Assembly: GCF_008764245.1 (NCBI RefSeq)
Contig: NZ_VTQV01000029.1
Span: 1-57,990 of the forward strand
Direction: 5' to 3'
Origin: Bacillus subtilis
Lineage (GTDB): Bacteria; Bacillota; Bacilli; Bacillales; Bacillaceae_C
DNA: 57,990 nucleotides
Of the stretch, positions 9,144-16,879 are shown piece after piece. Each line of letters starts with the position of its first letter. Position 1 is the stretch's first letter. A model generated the notes under the pieces. It was given only the letters and a program-made list of their open reading frames with translations. It was not told the DNA's origin and searched no databases. The translations under genes and the position numbers were made by a program.

Positions 9144-9968
9144 TTACTTAACTGATGGGCAAAATGCAGCGGCTAATTTCTTAGATTGCTTTTCAGCTGC
9201 TAAAATACAATCGGTAAAAGATTGTGCAACCTTATGTTTTTGGAGAATGTGAAGTCCAGCTTCTGTTGTTCCTCCAGGGCTCGTGACGTTTTCTCGTAAT
9301 TCCGTTGCTTCTTTGCCTGTATCTTGCAACATGTGAACGGCACCAGCCATCGTTTGAATAACGAGTTGCCGAGCCATACTTTTTTCAATCCCCATTTGCT
9401 CGGCTGTTTTTTCCATCGCCTCGACAATATAATAAAAGTAGGCGGGACCACTTCCAGAAAGAGCTGTAATAGCATCAAGCTGATTTTCTTCCACAATAAA
9501 AGTTTGTCCAATCGCCGTAAAAATGGTTTGAGCTAATTGTTGTTGGTCTTGGGAAACAAATGAATTAAAGGTGATGGCTGTTGCTGATTTCCCGACACTA
9601 GCTGAAGTATTAGGCATGACGCGCGCGACTGCATAGTCACTTTTAAGATTCGTAGAAATGGTTTCAAGCGCTATTCCTGCCATCACCGAAACAATGAAAG
9701 TTTGTCTTCCGAGATAGGGGGACAGTTGCTGTAAAACCTCTTCTGCATTCTTCGGCTTTACAGCTAAAATTACCATATCTGCGCTTTGTAGTAGTGCCTG
9801 AACATCGTAAGTTGTTTGTACACCATATTGATTCTGCAAACTTTCTAATCTTGCTTTGGAATGATGATTTGTCACCCAGAGATTATGGGGAGAACAAACT
9901 TCCTTGTCTAGGATTCCTTTTAAAATAGCTTCAGACATGGATCCTGCCCCAATAAAGACTATTTTCAT
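9144..9968 (-). CDS. proI: Pyrroline-5-carboxylate reductase
   Basis: 274 residues. The dinucleotide-binding start is MKIVFIGAGSMSEAIL, and the family signature LSGSGPAYFYYIVEAM near residue 165 is followed by TSPGGTTEAGL. It carries out the last step of proline synthesis with NADPH. I chose the ATG at 9968; the longer frame (to 10007) adds a lysine-rich stretch not found in the family. The ribosome site is weak (AGAGTG). It matches yqjO of B. subtilis. No T-box is visible upstream. Confidence 0.95.
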   Translation of the reverse strand: MKIVFIGAGSMSEAILKGILDKEVCSPHNLWVTNHHSKARLESLQNQYGVQTTYDVQALLQSADMVILAVKPKNAEEVLQQLSPYLGRQTFIVSVMAGIALETISTNLKSDYAVARVMPNTSASVGKSATAITFNSFVSQDQQQLAQTIFTAIGQTFIVEENQLDAITALSGSGPAYFYYIVEAMEKTAEQMGIEKSMARQLVIQTMAGAVHMLQDTGKEATELRENVTSPGGTTEAGLHILQKHKVAQSFTDCILAAEKQSKKLAAAFCPSVK

Positions 9969-10185
9969 TTTATTCACTCTTTTCTTTTGAAAATAAAAAA
10001 CTTCCATCCAAGTTAGGATGAAAGAGCTCTTTTGACTTGAAGTTATCTTTGATTATGCAAATCATCTTTGCGCTTGTCAAGAGAAAGTAATGAAAAAACT
10101 TAAAACCTATTCGATTAGTGAGATTTCATCTATACTATTGAATAGATGATAAACTTTACGAGGAATGGATAATGGAGAGATATTC

Positions 10186-10986
10186 ATGAAGAAAAATAAC
10201 CGAATACAAGGAAAAACAATTGTGATTACTGGAGCTTCAGGAGGTTTAGGGAGAGCACTTGCGGAGCAGTGTGCTCAAAATGGAGCAGATCTTTTCTTAC
10301 TCGCACGTCGAGAAAAGCAGCTAGTAAAGCTTGCCCATCAGCTCCGAGAAACCTATCAGGTACAGTGTACGGCAATCAAATTAGATGTAACAGATAGGGA
10401 CGAAATACAGCGTGTGTTCCACCTTATTCTTAAGCAAGCTGGAAAGATTGATATATTAGTTAATAATGCAGGCTATGGGATTTTTGCAGAGGCTGAGACG
10501 ACGAATATAGAAGAAGTAGAAAAAATGTTTGCTGTGAACGTTTTAGGGCTGATCGCCTGCACAAAAGAAGCAATTCCGTTGATGCGATCTAGTAAGTGTG
10601 CCCATATTATCAATATTGCCTCACAGGCAGGAAAATTGGCCACCCCTAAATCAAGCGCCTATGCAGCTACAAAGCATGCGGTACTTGGTTACACGGATAG
10701 TTTGCGAATGGAATTGGCGGCCGCTCGTATTTTTGTGACTGCTGTGAATCCAGGCCCCATTCGTACAAACTTTTTTGAACATACAGACCCGGGTGGGGAG
10801 TATCTGGATCAATTAGGGAAGGTCGTATTAGAGCCTCACTATGTGGCAGAGCAAATAATTAAGGCGATGCTTACACCGAAAAGAGAAATTAATTTGCCAT
10901 GGTGGATGAATTTGGCGGCCATTCTTCATACGCTGATGCCGAGAGTGGTTGAAAAGGTAGGAAAAAAAGCTTTTCATAAAAAATAG
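10186..10986 (+). CDS. yqjQ: SDR family oxidoreductase (YqjQ)
   Basis: 266 residues of a classical short-chain dehydrogenase: the nucleotide motif TGASGGLGRAL near residue 15, the structural NNAGYG near 91, the catalytic serine in INIASQAG and the YAATKHA active-site Tyr-Lys pair near 160. The C-terminus (LHTLMPRVVEKVGKKAFHKK) is basic and amphipathic, as in dihydroxyacetone-reductase-like members. The substrate is unknown. GGAGAG precedes the ATG at 10186, so the upstream ATG at 10165 is less likely. Confidence 0.93.
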   Translation: MKKNNRIQGKTIVITGASGGLGRALAEQCAQNGADLFLLARREKQLVKLAHQLRETYQVQCTAIKLDVTDRDEIQRVFHLILKQAGKIDILVNNAGYGIFAEAETTNIEEVEKMFAVNVLGLIACTKEAIPLMRSSKCAHIINIASQAGKLATPKSSAYAATKHAVLGYTDSLRMELAAARIFVTAVNPGPIRTNFFEHTDPGGEYLDQLGKVVLEPHYVAEQIIKAMLTPKREINLPWWMNLAAILHTLMPRVVEKVGKKAFHKK

Positions 10987-11155
10987 GCCCACAAGATGTG
11001 GATCAGAACGGTGTTACGACGTACAGGGACATACTAGTGCAGGCGAAGCAACAGGACGTTGCGTTTTGAGCCTGCCGCCAGGACGGAGGCCAATAGGATG
11101 TTGGTCAAAACTGCGAAGATATGCGGACGTTGTCCTTTTAGCCGTTTATCCTTTG
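10983..11155. repeat. Structured dispersed element, family B, copy 2 (compound)
   Basis: The leader hairpin CCAC/GTGG (10989-10992 with 10998-11001) differs from copy 1 but pairs equally well. The outer helix is AACGG 11007-11011 with CCGTT 11142-11146. The 70-base central block 11017-11086 is nearly identical to copy 1. A second leader-like hairpin (CCAAT AGGAT GTTGG) follows at about 11090-11104, so this looks like one element inserted in, or recombined with, another. It again fills a convergent gap, between yqjQ and polYB. Confidence 0.78.
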
Positions 11156-11174
11156 TTCATCCTTTAGAAACAGC

Positions 11175-12407
11175 TCACTTGTAATGGCCACCTATTTTTC
11201 CGGCCCTATCAAAGGCCTGCCCGGCTTCACTTAAAGAGGAAGCACGAATTAAAGCGGTTGGTCCATATTTTATATAAATAAAATCTAGAGCTTGATTGAT
11301 TTTTTCCTTTTTTAGCTCAGAGTCAAATAGATTTAATTGATAATGATGAACAGTTTGTAATTGGGAAAGGGTTATGCCAATACTACGCACCGGCAAGCCA
11401 TCCCAATATTTCTGAAAAAGTTGACAAGCGGCATGAAAGATATCGATATCGAAATGAGTAGGGGAAGTTAATTTCAGCTGCCGATGAAACCCCGTAGGAG
11501 TTTCAAAGCTTGCCCCACGAACACCCAGTGATACAGTGCTTCCCATATAATTTTTAAAACGGGCACGCCGGGCAACTTCTTCACTTAGTTCAAGCAGGAC
11601 TACTTTGATATCTTGTAGGCGATCATAATCCCTTGGTAATGTCATATGATGGCCAATCGCCTTTCGTTGGTCATGGGTTTTGACGGTGACAGGGGAATAA
11701 TCGATTCCATTGGCTGTTTGCCAAAGCACCTCTCCATTAATCCCCCATCTTTTCTTTAAAATATGTAAAGGAAAGTTGGCCAAATGACCGATCGTGCGAA
11801 TACCCATCCGTTTTAAATGGTGTTCCATCTTACTGCCGACCCCAAACAATTTTTCAATGGGGAGCTTCCACATATTCCCTTCTATATTGTCAAGGTCCAG
11901 TTGAAATATCCCATTTTCGTTTTTCTTTGCGAATTGATCACAAGCCATTTTAGCTAATATTTTGTTGGGACCGATTCCGACACGTGCTCTTATTCCCATA
12001 TCATTCATAATAGTGGATTGAATTTTTTTAGCGATTGTCAACGGGTCTCCAAATAAACGTTGGCTAGCTGTGACATCCAGGAATTGCTCGTCGATCGAGT
12101 AAACTTCTACCAGGTCTGTAAACTGATTTAAAATATTCGTAATCTGGACCGAGAAATCAACATAAAGTTGCATGCGCGGTCGGAGAACGACCGCCTGTGG
12201 GCATTGTTTCTGGGCTTCCCATAATCGAGATGCATTTTGTACACCATGCGTCTTTGCTAGTGGACAAGCGGCAAGAACCACACCACTACGCCGTTCGGGA
12301 TCTCCAGAAATAATAACAGGTTGGTGAGCAAGTTCGGGATGAGCCGCTTTTTCTATTGATGCATAAAAGGATTGCATGTCAACGAGAAAAATTACTTTTT
12401 TCTTCAT
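11175..12407 (-). CDS. polYB: DNA polymerase IV-like translesion polymerase (PolYB/UmuC type)
   Basis: 410 residues of the UmuC-like branch of Y polymerases. Catalytic acidic blocks are FLVDMQSFYASIEKA and VYSIDEQFLDV; the HhH region is LFGVGSKMEHHL; the C-terminal HHYQLNLFD fits a clamp-binding motif. It corresponds to yqjW of B. subtilis, which is a LexA regulon member. Here too, two LexA-box-like sites stand 50-90 bases upstream. GGAAGAG before the ATG at 12407 decides the start over the GTG/ATG options up to 12425. It is convergent with yqjQ. Confidence 0.95.
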   Translation of the reverse strand: MKKKVIFLVDMQSFYASIEKAAHPELAHQPVIISGDPERRSGVVLAACPLAKTHGVQNASRLWEAQKQCPQAVVLRPRMQLYVDFSVQITNILNQFTDLVEVYSIDEQFLDVTASQRLFGDPLTIAKKIQSTIMNDMGIRARVGIGPNKILAKMACDQFAKKNENGIFQLDLDNIEGNMWKLPIEKLFGVGSKMEHHLKRMGIRTIGHLANFPLHILKKRWGINGEVLWQTANGIDYSPVTVKTHDQRKAIGHHMTLPRDYDRLQDIKVVLLELSEEVARRARFKNYMGSTVSLGVRGASFETPTGFHRQLKLTSPTHFDIDIFHAACQLFQKYWDGLPVRSIGITLSQLQTVHHYQLNLFDSELKKEKINQALDFIYIKYGPTALIRASSLSEAGQAFDRAGKIGGHYK

Positions 12408-12456
12408 ATCTCTTCCCCTTCCCAAAACAGTGAACTATCTTCATGTTATAAAATAA

Positions 12457-12470
12457 AGAACATGTTTTCG
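12457..12470 (-). promoter_or_regulatory. LexA (DinR) box-like site 1
   Basis: On the minus strand the site reads CGAAAACATGTTCT, two mismatches from the Bacillus consensus CGAACRNRYGTTYC. It lies 50 bases upstream of the polYB start and was found by eye. Confidence 0.65.
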
Positions 12471-12483
12471 TGTTTATTATATA

Positions 12484-12497
12484 CGAAAGTATGTTCT
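12484..12497 (+). promoter_or_regulatory. LexA (DinR) box-like site 2
   Basis: CGAAAGTATGTTCT on the plus strand has the same two deviations from consensus as site 1, in opposite orientation, 13 bases away. The pair makes LexA control of polYB likely. Confidence 0.65.
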
Positions 12498-12534
12498 TTT
12501 AATACTGTAAAAAAAAGGAAGTTGTTCGCGAAAG

Positions 12535-12577
12535 AGAAGGGGGCCTTCTAGAACAACATAGTTATGGAAGACCCCAG
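12535..12577. terminator. Hairpin downstream of the CDGSH gene
   Basis: GGGGGCCTTC and GGAAGACCCC form an imperfect stem beside the stop of the minus-strand CDGSH gene. A run of T on the minus strand follows only some 25 bases later, so it may be a weak terminator. Confidence 0.4.
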
Positions 12578-12587
12578 TGTCACACTA

Positions 12588-12809
12588 TTATTCATCTTTT
12601 AATACTTTTTCAGCCCGAACACAGGAATCAAATTGGCCTTTATGGGTACCATCACAAAATGGTTTGCGACTAGATAGCCCACAGCGACATAGGGAAAATA
12701 CTTTTTTCGTTTCAAAGACATTTCCATCTGCGTCAATTAGTTCTACATCCCCCATCACGCGGTACGAGCCATTGTCATTCACTTTAATTTGTACTTTTTC
12801 ATTGCTCAT
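12588..12809 (-). CDS. CDGSH-type iron-sulfur protein
   Basis: A 73-residue protein with the three-Cys-one-His motif near residues 43-60 (LCRCGLSSRKPFCDGTH), which binds a labile [2Fe-2S] cluster. The family acts in iron or redox handling; the specific role of small bacterial members is open. GGGGGGAAATAAG precedes the ATG at 12809, so the longer frame to 12866 is not used. It is a single gene between polYB and the yqkB-like gene. Confidence 0.9.
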   Translation of the reverse strand: MSNEKVQIKVNDNGSYRVMGDVELIDADGNVFETKKVFSLCRCGLSSRKPFCDGTHKGQFDSCVRAEKVLKDE

Positions 12810-13022
12810 CTTATTTCCCCCCTTCATCTTCACTATCATAGTAGGAGTAAATGGAAAAAAGTGCAAGTATTGTTAAAGAAACGTTATCAATCATGAAGGG
12901 AAGACGAATCATGGGAATGAAAATCTTGAAAATGTGGCAGAGAAATGTAAACTAAATTTCTGTGAGAATATAAAGTTCATGTTAAAATAAAAGGAAAGTA
13001 GTACGAAAGGTGAGGGGAGTTT

Positions 13023-13352
13023 ATGAAGTTATCTATTACACCGGAAGCAGCGAAACAAATAGAGCAAAAAATGAATACGGATCATTCCATTGTAACATTA
13101 AAATACGAAACAGAGGGCTGTGGTTGTGCGGTTAGTGGTATACCGACTTTGGAGTTAATTAATCAAAAAAACTTAAATGAAGAGGAGTATATGAGGATCG
13201 CGACCAATGCAATGGATGTCTATATAGAAAAAGCAAAAATAGTTTTTTTCGATGACGAAATGAAAATTGGCTTTTTACCGAAGAAGCAAACCTTTCAACT
13301 TAGCAGTCCGAGCGAAATATTAAATGGGCGGATGAGCTGCCAAATAAAATAA
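13023..13352 (+). CDS. yqkB: HesB/IscA-like iron-sulfur biosynthesis protein (YqkB)
   Basis: 109 residues. The start MKLSITPEAAKQIEQKM is typical of the Fe-S biosynthesis (HesB-like) fold, and the cysteine cluster EGCGCAVSG near residue 38 replaces the usual IscA spacing, as in Bacillus YqkB. It probably binds or passes on iron or a cluster; there is no direct functional evidence here. GGTGAGGGG precedes the ATG. A strong terminator follows. Confidence 0.85.
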   Translation: MKLSITPEAAKQIEQKMNTDHSIVTLKYETEGCGCAVSGIPTLELINQKNLNEEEYMRIATNAMDVYIEKAKIVFFDDEMKIGFLPKKQTFQLSSPSEILNGRMSCQIK

Positions 13353-13366
13353 CCATATAAATAGGT

Positions 13367-13398
13367 AAAACCGGACACCATTTATGATGTCCGGTTTT
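13367..13398 (+). terminator. Rho-independent terminator after yqkB
   Basis: AAAACCGGACA pairs with TGTCCGGTTTT, an 11-bp stem whose 3' arm ends in a T-run. It can work in both directions. Confidence 0.85.
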
Positions 13399-13470
13399 GA
13401 TTATAGCTGTACTTCAAGTATATAAAGGATCTATCAAAAAATAATCCTAACTTGATGATGAAGATCTAAC

Positions 13471-14640
13471 TTACGTCAGTTTCAAAAGCTTTTCCTTTAA
13501 ATCATTTTCCATAGATATAAGTTCCTGTTCAGCTTGGGCACGTTTTGTTCGTCCTTCTTGCTGAATTTTAATGGTTTCTTCTAAGGTAGAAATTAAATTA
13601 GATTGCGTCTTTTTCAATGTTTCGATATCAACAAGGCCTCGTTCATTCTCACGAGCCGTTTCAATCGTATTGGATTTCAACATTTCCGCATTTTTTAATA
13701 GCAAATCATTGGTTGTCTGCGAGACTTGTTTTTGTGCTTCCACGGCCTGACGCTGGCGAATCAAGGTTAAGGCGATGGCGATTTGATTTTTCCAAAGAGG
13801 GATCGCCGTCATAATGGATGTCTGAATTTTTTCCGCCAAGGCTTGATTCGTATTTTGGATCATGCGAATTTGTGGAGCGCTTTGGATCGTAATTTGTCTA
13901 CTTAGTTTTAGATCATACAATCGTTTCTCAAGTCGATCGGTGAATTGTACCATATCATTCACTTCTTGATACATCATTTGATCATTCGTTGTTTCCGCCT
14001 TTTTCTTCAGTTCAGGAATGGTTTTGGTTCGTAATTCCTCGATTTTTAATTCTCCTGCCGCGATATAAATATTTAGAGCACGAAAATAATCCTTATTTTT
14101 TTCGTATAATTGTTCTAACGTTTTCACATCTGTAAGTAAAATTTCTTTGGACTGATTAAGCTTTACTGTAATTCGATCAATCTGTGCACCTGTTTTCTGA
14201 TATTTAGACATTACTTCCTGAATCGAGTTTGACACTTTTCCAAACATTTTTGAGAAGAAATTTTTCTTTTCGGGAGTAAGTTCATCTGGATTAACATCCT
14301 TTAGTTTTCCCATTAGTTCACTCAAAATATCTCCTATTGGTCCAATGTCCTTGTTTTGAACATGTTCAAGCATCGAACTTGAGAAATTTAGTAATTGTGA
14401 TTGTGCATTGGTGCCGTAGGCAATAACAGCTTGATGATTGGTTGGATCGATTTGATTGGCGAGCTCGAGAGCACGCTTTTTATTTTCCTCTGGGAGACTA
14501 TCTACAAGTCTAACGGGTTTCGCTTCTTGAAGTTGTGGACTCTGTTCGGGTTTGACTAATTCTTCTTCTCCAAAAGGGTTTGCTAAAAGATCATCTAAAC
14601 TGTCAAATTTTAATTCAGCTTCTTTATTTTGTTCACTCAT
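13471..14640 (-). CDS. yaaN: Toxic anion resistance (TelA) family protein, YaaN-like
   Basis: 389 residues, mostly alpha-helical and coiled-coil, with the TelA/KlaA core (long charged helices, [21 protein letters not shown], then [20 protein letters not shown] and [21 protein letters not shown]). The family is named for tellurite resistance genes and affects cell-envelope stress; the mechanism is unclear. The start ATG overlaps the stop of the upstream xpaC-like gene by 4 bases, with AGGAG inside that gene, so the two are translationally coupled. xpaC-yaaN is a known Bacillus pair but usually lies elsewhere in the chromosome. Confidence 0.9.
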   Translation of the reverse strand: MSEQNKEAELKFDSLDDLLANPFGEEELVKPEQSPQLQEAKPVRLVDSLPEENKKRALELANQIDPTNHQAVIAYGTNAQSQLLNFSSSMLEHVQNKDIGPIGDILSELMGKLKDVNPDELTPEKKNFFSKMFGKVSNSIQEVMSKYQKTGAQIDRITVKLNQSKEILLTDVKTLEQLYEKNKDYFRALNIYIAAGELKIEELRTKTIPELKKKAETTNDQMMYQEVNDMVQFTDRLEKRLYDLKLSRQITIQSAPQIRMIQNTNQALAEKIQTSIMTAIPLWKNQIAIALTLIRQRQAVEAQKQVSQTTNDLLLKNAEMLKSNTIETARENERGLVDIETLKKTQSNLISTLEETIKIQQEGRTKRAQAEQELISMENDLKEKLLKLT

Positions 14641-15293
14641 TGTTTGGTACTCCTTTCATCGGTGTCCGTGGGATTATATTCAAGTTTTTTTAGGGAATGC
14701 TTCGCGACATCTAGTTCAAAATTTAGATCTTCCACATCTCGAGATAGCACATGATAAATATCTTTTTTAACGGATTTACTTAAATCATCGAGTGTACTTT
14801 GTGTTTCTTTAAGTGAGATATACATCTGTTCATTTTTAACTGGCTGTGAGGCTAACATCGCGTATCGCTCAGAAAGCTCGACAATTGAATCTAAATGATA
14901 GAAAAAGAAGCGCTCAGATTGATAAAAACGCCGCGGCTCTTTATGAACGATTTGATACATGCGCTTTGTTAATTTATTGAGTTCGTATAATTGCTTAAAG
15001 GCACCCATTGAACGTACGGATAAAAAAGCCTTTTGAAGCCTAGCCATTTTTGATTTCGCATCTTGCATATTTTTTTGAATGTAGGCATATTCTTTTCTAG
15101 TCAATTTATTTTTTTTCAAAAATTTATGCTCGAAAAACAATTTCACACCGAAAAAGGTGAGACCACCAGCGAGAAGTGAGCTTAAAGAAGCACTCCAGTA
15201 AGGCAAGTCAAAACCTAAAAACAATATAATCCATAACATGAATGTTTCGGCAGCGGAGAACATCCCTAATAAAAATAAAAGAATAGGTTTCAA
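14637..15293 (-). CDS. xpaC: XpaC family protein (5-bromo-4-chloroindolyl phosphate hydrolysis)
   Basis: 218 residues: two hydrophobic helices at the N-terminus ([15 protein letters not shown] and the following WIILFLGF... segment), a basic linker, then a helical cytoplasmic domain with [20 protein letters not shown]. XpaC was named for X-phosphate hydrolysis, but no phosphatase motif is visible; a membrane-anchoring partner for YaaN is more plausible (inference). The frame runs to 15407. AGGAG at about 15304-15308 points to the TTG at 15293, giving a length close to that of the known protein. The exact start is uncertain. Confidence 0.8.
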   Translation of the reverse strand: MKPILLFLLGMFSAAETFMLWIILFLGFDLPYWSASLSSLLAGGLTFFGVKLFFEHKFLKKNKLTRKEYAYIQKNMQDAKSKMARLQKAFLSVRSMGAFKQLYELNKLTKRMYQIVHKEPRRFYQSERFFFYHLDSIVELSERYAMLASQPVKNEQMYISLKETQSTLDDLSKSVKKDIYHVLSRDVEDLNFELDVAKHSLKKLEYNPTDTDERSTKQ

Positions 15294-15532
15294 GGCTACA
15301 TCGACTCCTGTCTCATTCTTTTCCCTATGTGTACATACGTTTTTGACGTTAAAAAGTTTCAGCTGCTTCATTCTATTATAAGGAAAAAACAGAACTTTTA
15401 AAAGCACTCCATTCTAAAATAAAAAAATGACATAAAATTTCAATCAGTAAGTCTTACTGCCAATTGATCCAGGATAAAATAGGGAATGTAAGTGTTACAG
15501 AAATAGGAACATAAAGATACCACAATGCAAAA

Positions 15533-15565
15533 CGTACAGAGACCATTTGCCTCTGTACGTTTTTA
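15533..15565. terminator. Terminator after sinR
   Basis: ACGTACAGAG and CTCTGTACGT form a 10-bp stem around a 9-base loop with A/T runs on both sides, directly after the sinR stop. It would end sinIR transcription on the minus strand. Confidence 0.75.
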
Positions 15566-15892
15566 CTTATGCTCCATTTTCCACTTATTAAATTCAAGGA
15601 ATTCACGAAATTCTTGTTTTGAAACACCGGAAGCCATCGCTTCTCGAACAAGCGCTTCCCAATCTTCATCCAAATGACCATCGGATGGTTGTTCAGCATT
15701 TTCGTGCAATAATGATTGTACGGAAACATTCAAGACAGAGGAAATCTTTTCCAAGAATTGAATGGAGGGATTTGATTGAATGTTTCGCTCAATCGAGCTC
15801 AAATATGATTTTGCAATCCCGGCTTTTTCAGCCAACTCCGATAAAGACATATTGTTTTGTTTTCGATATTCACGTATTCGTTCGCCAATCAC
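15563..15892 (-). CDS. sinR: SinR-type master biofilm repressor
   Basis: 109 residues, close to the 111 of B. subtilis SinR. The N-terminal HTH_XRE domain reads IGERIREYRKQNNMSLSELA and SYLSSIERN near residues 35-45. The C-terminal WEALVREAMASGVSKQEFREF is the helical hairpin by which SinR oligomerises and pairs with SinI. SinR represses matrix operons and links motility to biofilm. The GTG at 15892 follows AAGGAAGG by 11 bases and gives the usual MIG start; the GTG at 15904 overlaps that ribosome site. The sinI gene lies about 100 bases upstream on the same strand. Confidence 0.92.
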   Translation of the reverse strand: MIGERIREYRKQNNMSLSELAEKAGIAKSYLSSIERNIQSNPSIQFLEKISSVLNVSVQSLLHENAEQPSDGHLDEDWEALVREAMASGVSKQEFREFLEFNKWKMEHK

Positions 15893-15998
15893 GGATGTCT
15901 TCACCTTCCTTACATTCCATATTATATCATATAACGAAGGCTTGTTTCGTATTTAGAACAAATTTTTTTGACATTTTTTTACATCTGCAAATAAGAAT

Positions 15999-16178
15999 TT
16001 ACTTTATATTGGTGGAATCTTTGACATTTGTTTTTCGCTCAACAGATACTTGTGTTTCTGGACTTATATAATTACGGAAAAAATCCCGGATTGAATCTGC
16101 GGACATTCCTGCTTCTAATGCTTTCAAAATTAAATCTCTCCATTCATGATCCAATGCTTCATTTGTTAATTTATCCAC
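15999..16178 (-). CDS. sinI: SinI-type anti-repressor (59 aa)
   Basis: A frame too short for many gene callers, starting GTG at 16178 behind AGGGGG. It begins MDKLTNEALDHEWRDLILKA and continues EAGMSADSIRDFFRNYIS. This matches the SinI domain (EWxxLxxxAxxAGxSxxxIRxF) and mirrors the C-terminal hairpin of the adjacent SinR, consistent with heterodimer formation that inactivates SinR. It is the first gene of a sinI-sinR operon. I did not find a convincing Spo0A box upstream. Confidence 0.88.
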   Translation of the reverse strand: MDKLTNEALDHEWRDLILKALEAGMSADSIRDFFRNYISPETQVSVERKTNVKDSTNIK

Positions 16179-16289
16179 GTTTATACCCCCTAATTACCCA
16201 ACAATGATCAGGTAACCCAGCTACCATAGTTATTTTTCATGCATAGGACACTATAAAATCCTAGCTTGTAGAAAAGTTGCTTAATGTCG

Positions 16290-16396
16290 CGGTCGATGTC
16301 TAGCTCCAGCTCCTAGCCCCTCGAGGTCAAATAACCTGAGCCAAGAAAAGTCAAAACCGGACTTTTCTTGTCTCAGAACATTTGCTTGTCGGGGGC
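16290..16396 (-). repeat. Structured dispersed element, family A, copy 2 (minus orientation, arm-swapped)
   Basis: In minus orientation it carries CGACAAGCAAATGTT and TTATTTGACCTCGA as in copies 1 and 3. The variable hairpin (CTGAG..CAAGAAAAGTC 16336-16352 with 16360-16376, 16 of 17 pairs) is unrelated in sequence. On the plus strand GCCCC 16316-16320 pairs with GGGGC 16392-16396. Relative to the conserved strings these arms are exchanged compared with the other copies. The 3' side ends in TGGAGCTAGACAT. Confidence 0.82.
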
Positions 16397-16486
16397 CCGC
16401 AGGATGCGGGTCAGAACAGTGTTGCGCCATGATGGCGCGTCTTTATCTGTTCTACCTTAAATCAAGGCGCTTGCGCTTTTCTAAAT
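16396..16486. repeat. Structured dispersed element, family B, copy 3 (no central block)
   Basis: The leader hairpin CCCGC/GCGGG (16396-16400 with 16406-16410, loop AGGAT) is followed by AGAACAG 16413-16419 with CTGTTCT 16447-16453, enclosing GCGCCAT/ATGGCGC. It lacks the 70-base block of copies 1 and 2. It abuts family A copy 2 directly, forming a composite. Confidence 0.75.
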
Positions 16487-16778
16487 AACCTTAGGTCTGA
16501 GGTTTTGCGTCTCTAACTTTCGTCAGATTTGCCTTTTTCTATCTATAATAGGACTACATTCTAGGAAATAGTATAGACGTTACTAAAGTCACAAACCTGA
16601 AAAAAATGTCGATGTCGATAAATCTTTATGAAATAGGTTGTGAGAGGGAGTTATGTCGCTTAATGGAGAGGTGTGTAAATAAAGGCAGGTTGGCCTAATT
16701 TTATAAGGATCGATGATGAATAAAAAGCTTGAATGCTAGGGGATTTTGCTGGAATTTTACTGAAGGATTAATAATATG
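16487..16778. other. Intergenic stretch with no recognised feature
   Basis: I see no gene, RNA or clear site here. Short frames such as the ATG at 16651 are stopped within ten codons. Confidence 0.6.
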
Positions 16779-16822
16779 GAATAACCTGAACCCACTAGAT
16801 CGATAAGGTTCAGGTTACTTCT
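16779..16822 (-). terminator. Terminator of yqkF
   Basis: AACCTGAACC and GGTTCAGGTT form a 10-bp stem just downstream of the minus-strand aldo/keto reductase gene. Confidence 0.6.
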
Positions 16823-16879
16823 TGGATATATGGATCTGTTATGCATTGTTAAGGATTGCCGACAAAACGTTCGTTTAAC

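Noticed and set aside
15454-15546. Possible 30-residue membrane peptide (MVSVRFALWY...) after sinR on the minus strand
   Set aside because: Its start lies inside the sinR terminator stem and the only GAGG is three bases from the ATG, too close for normal initiation.
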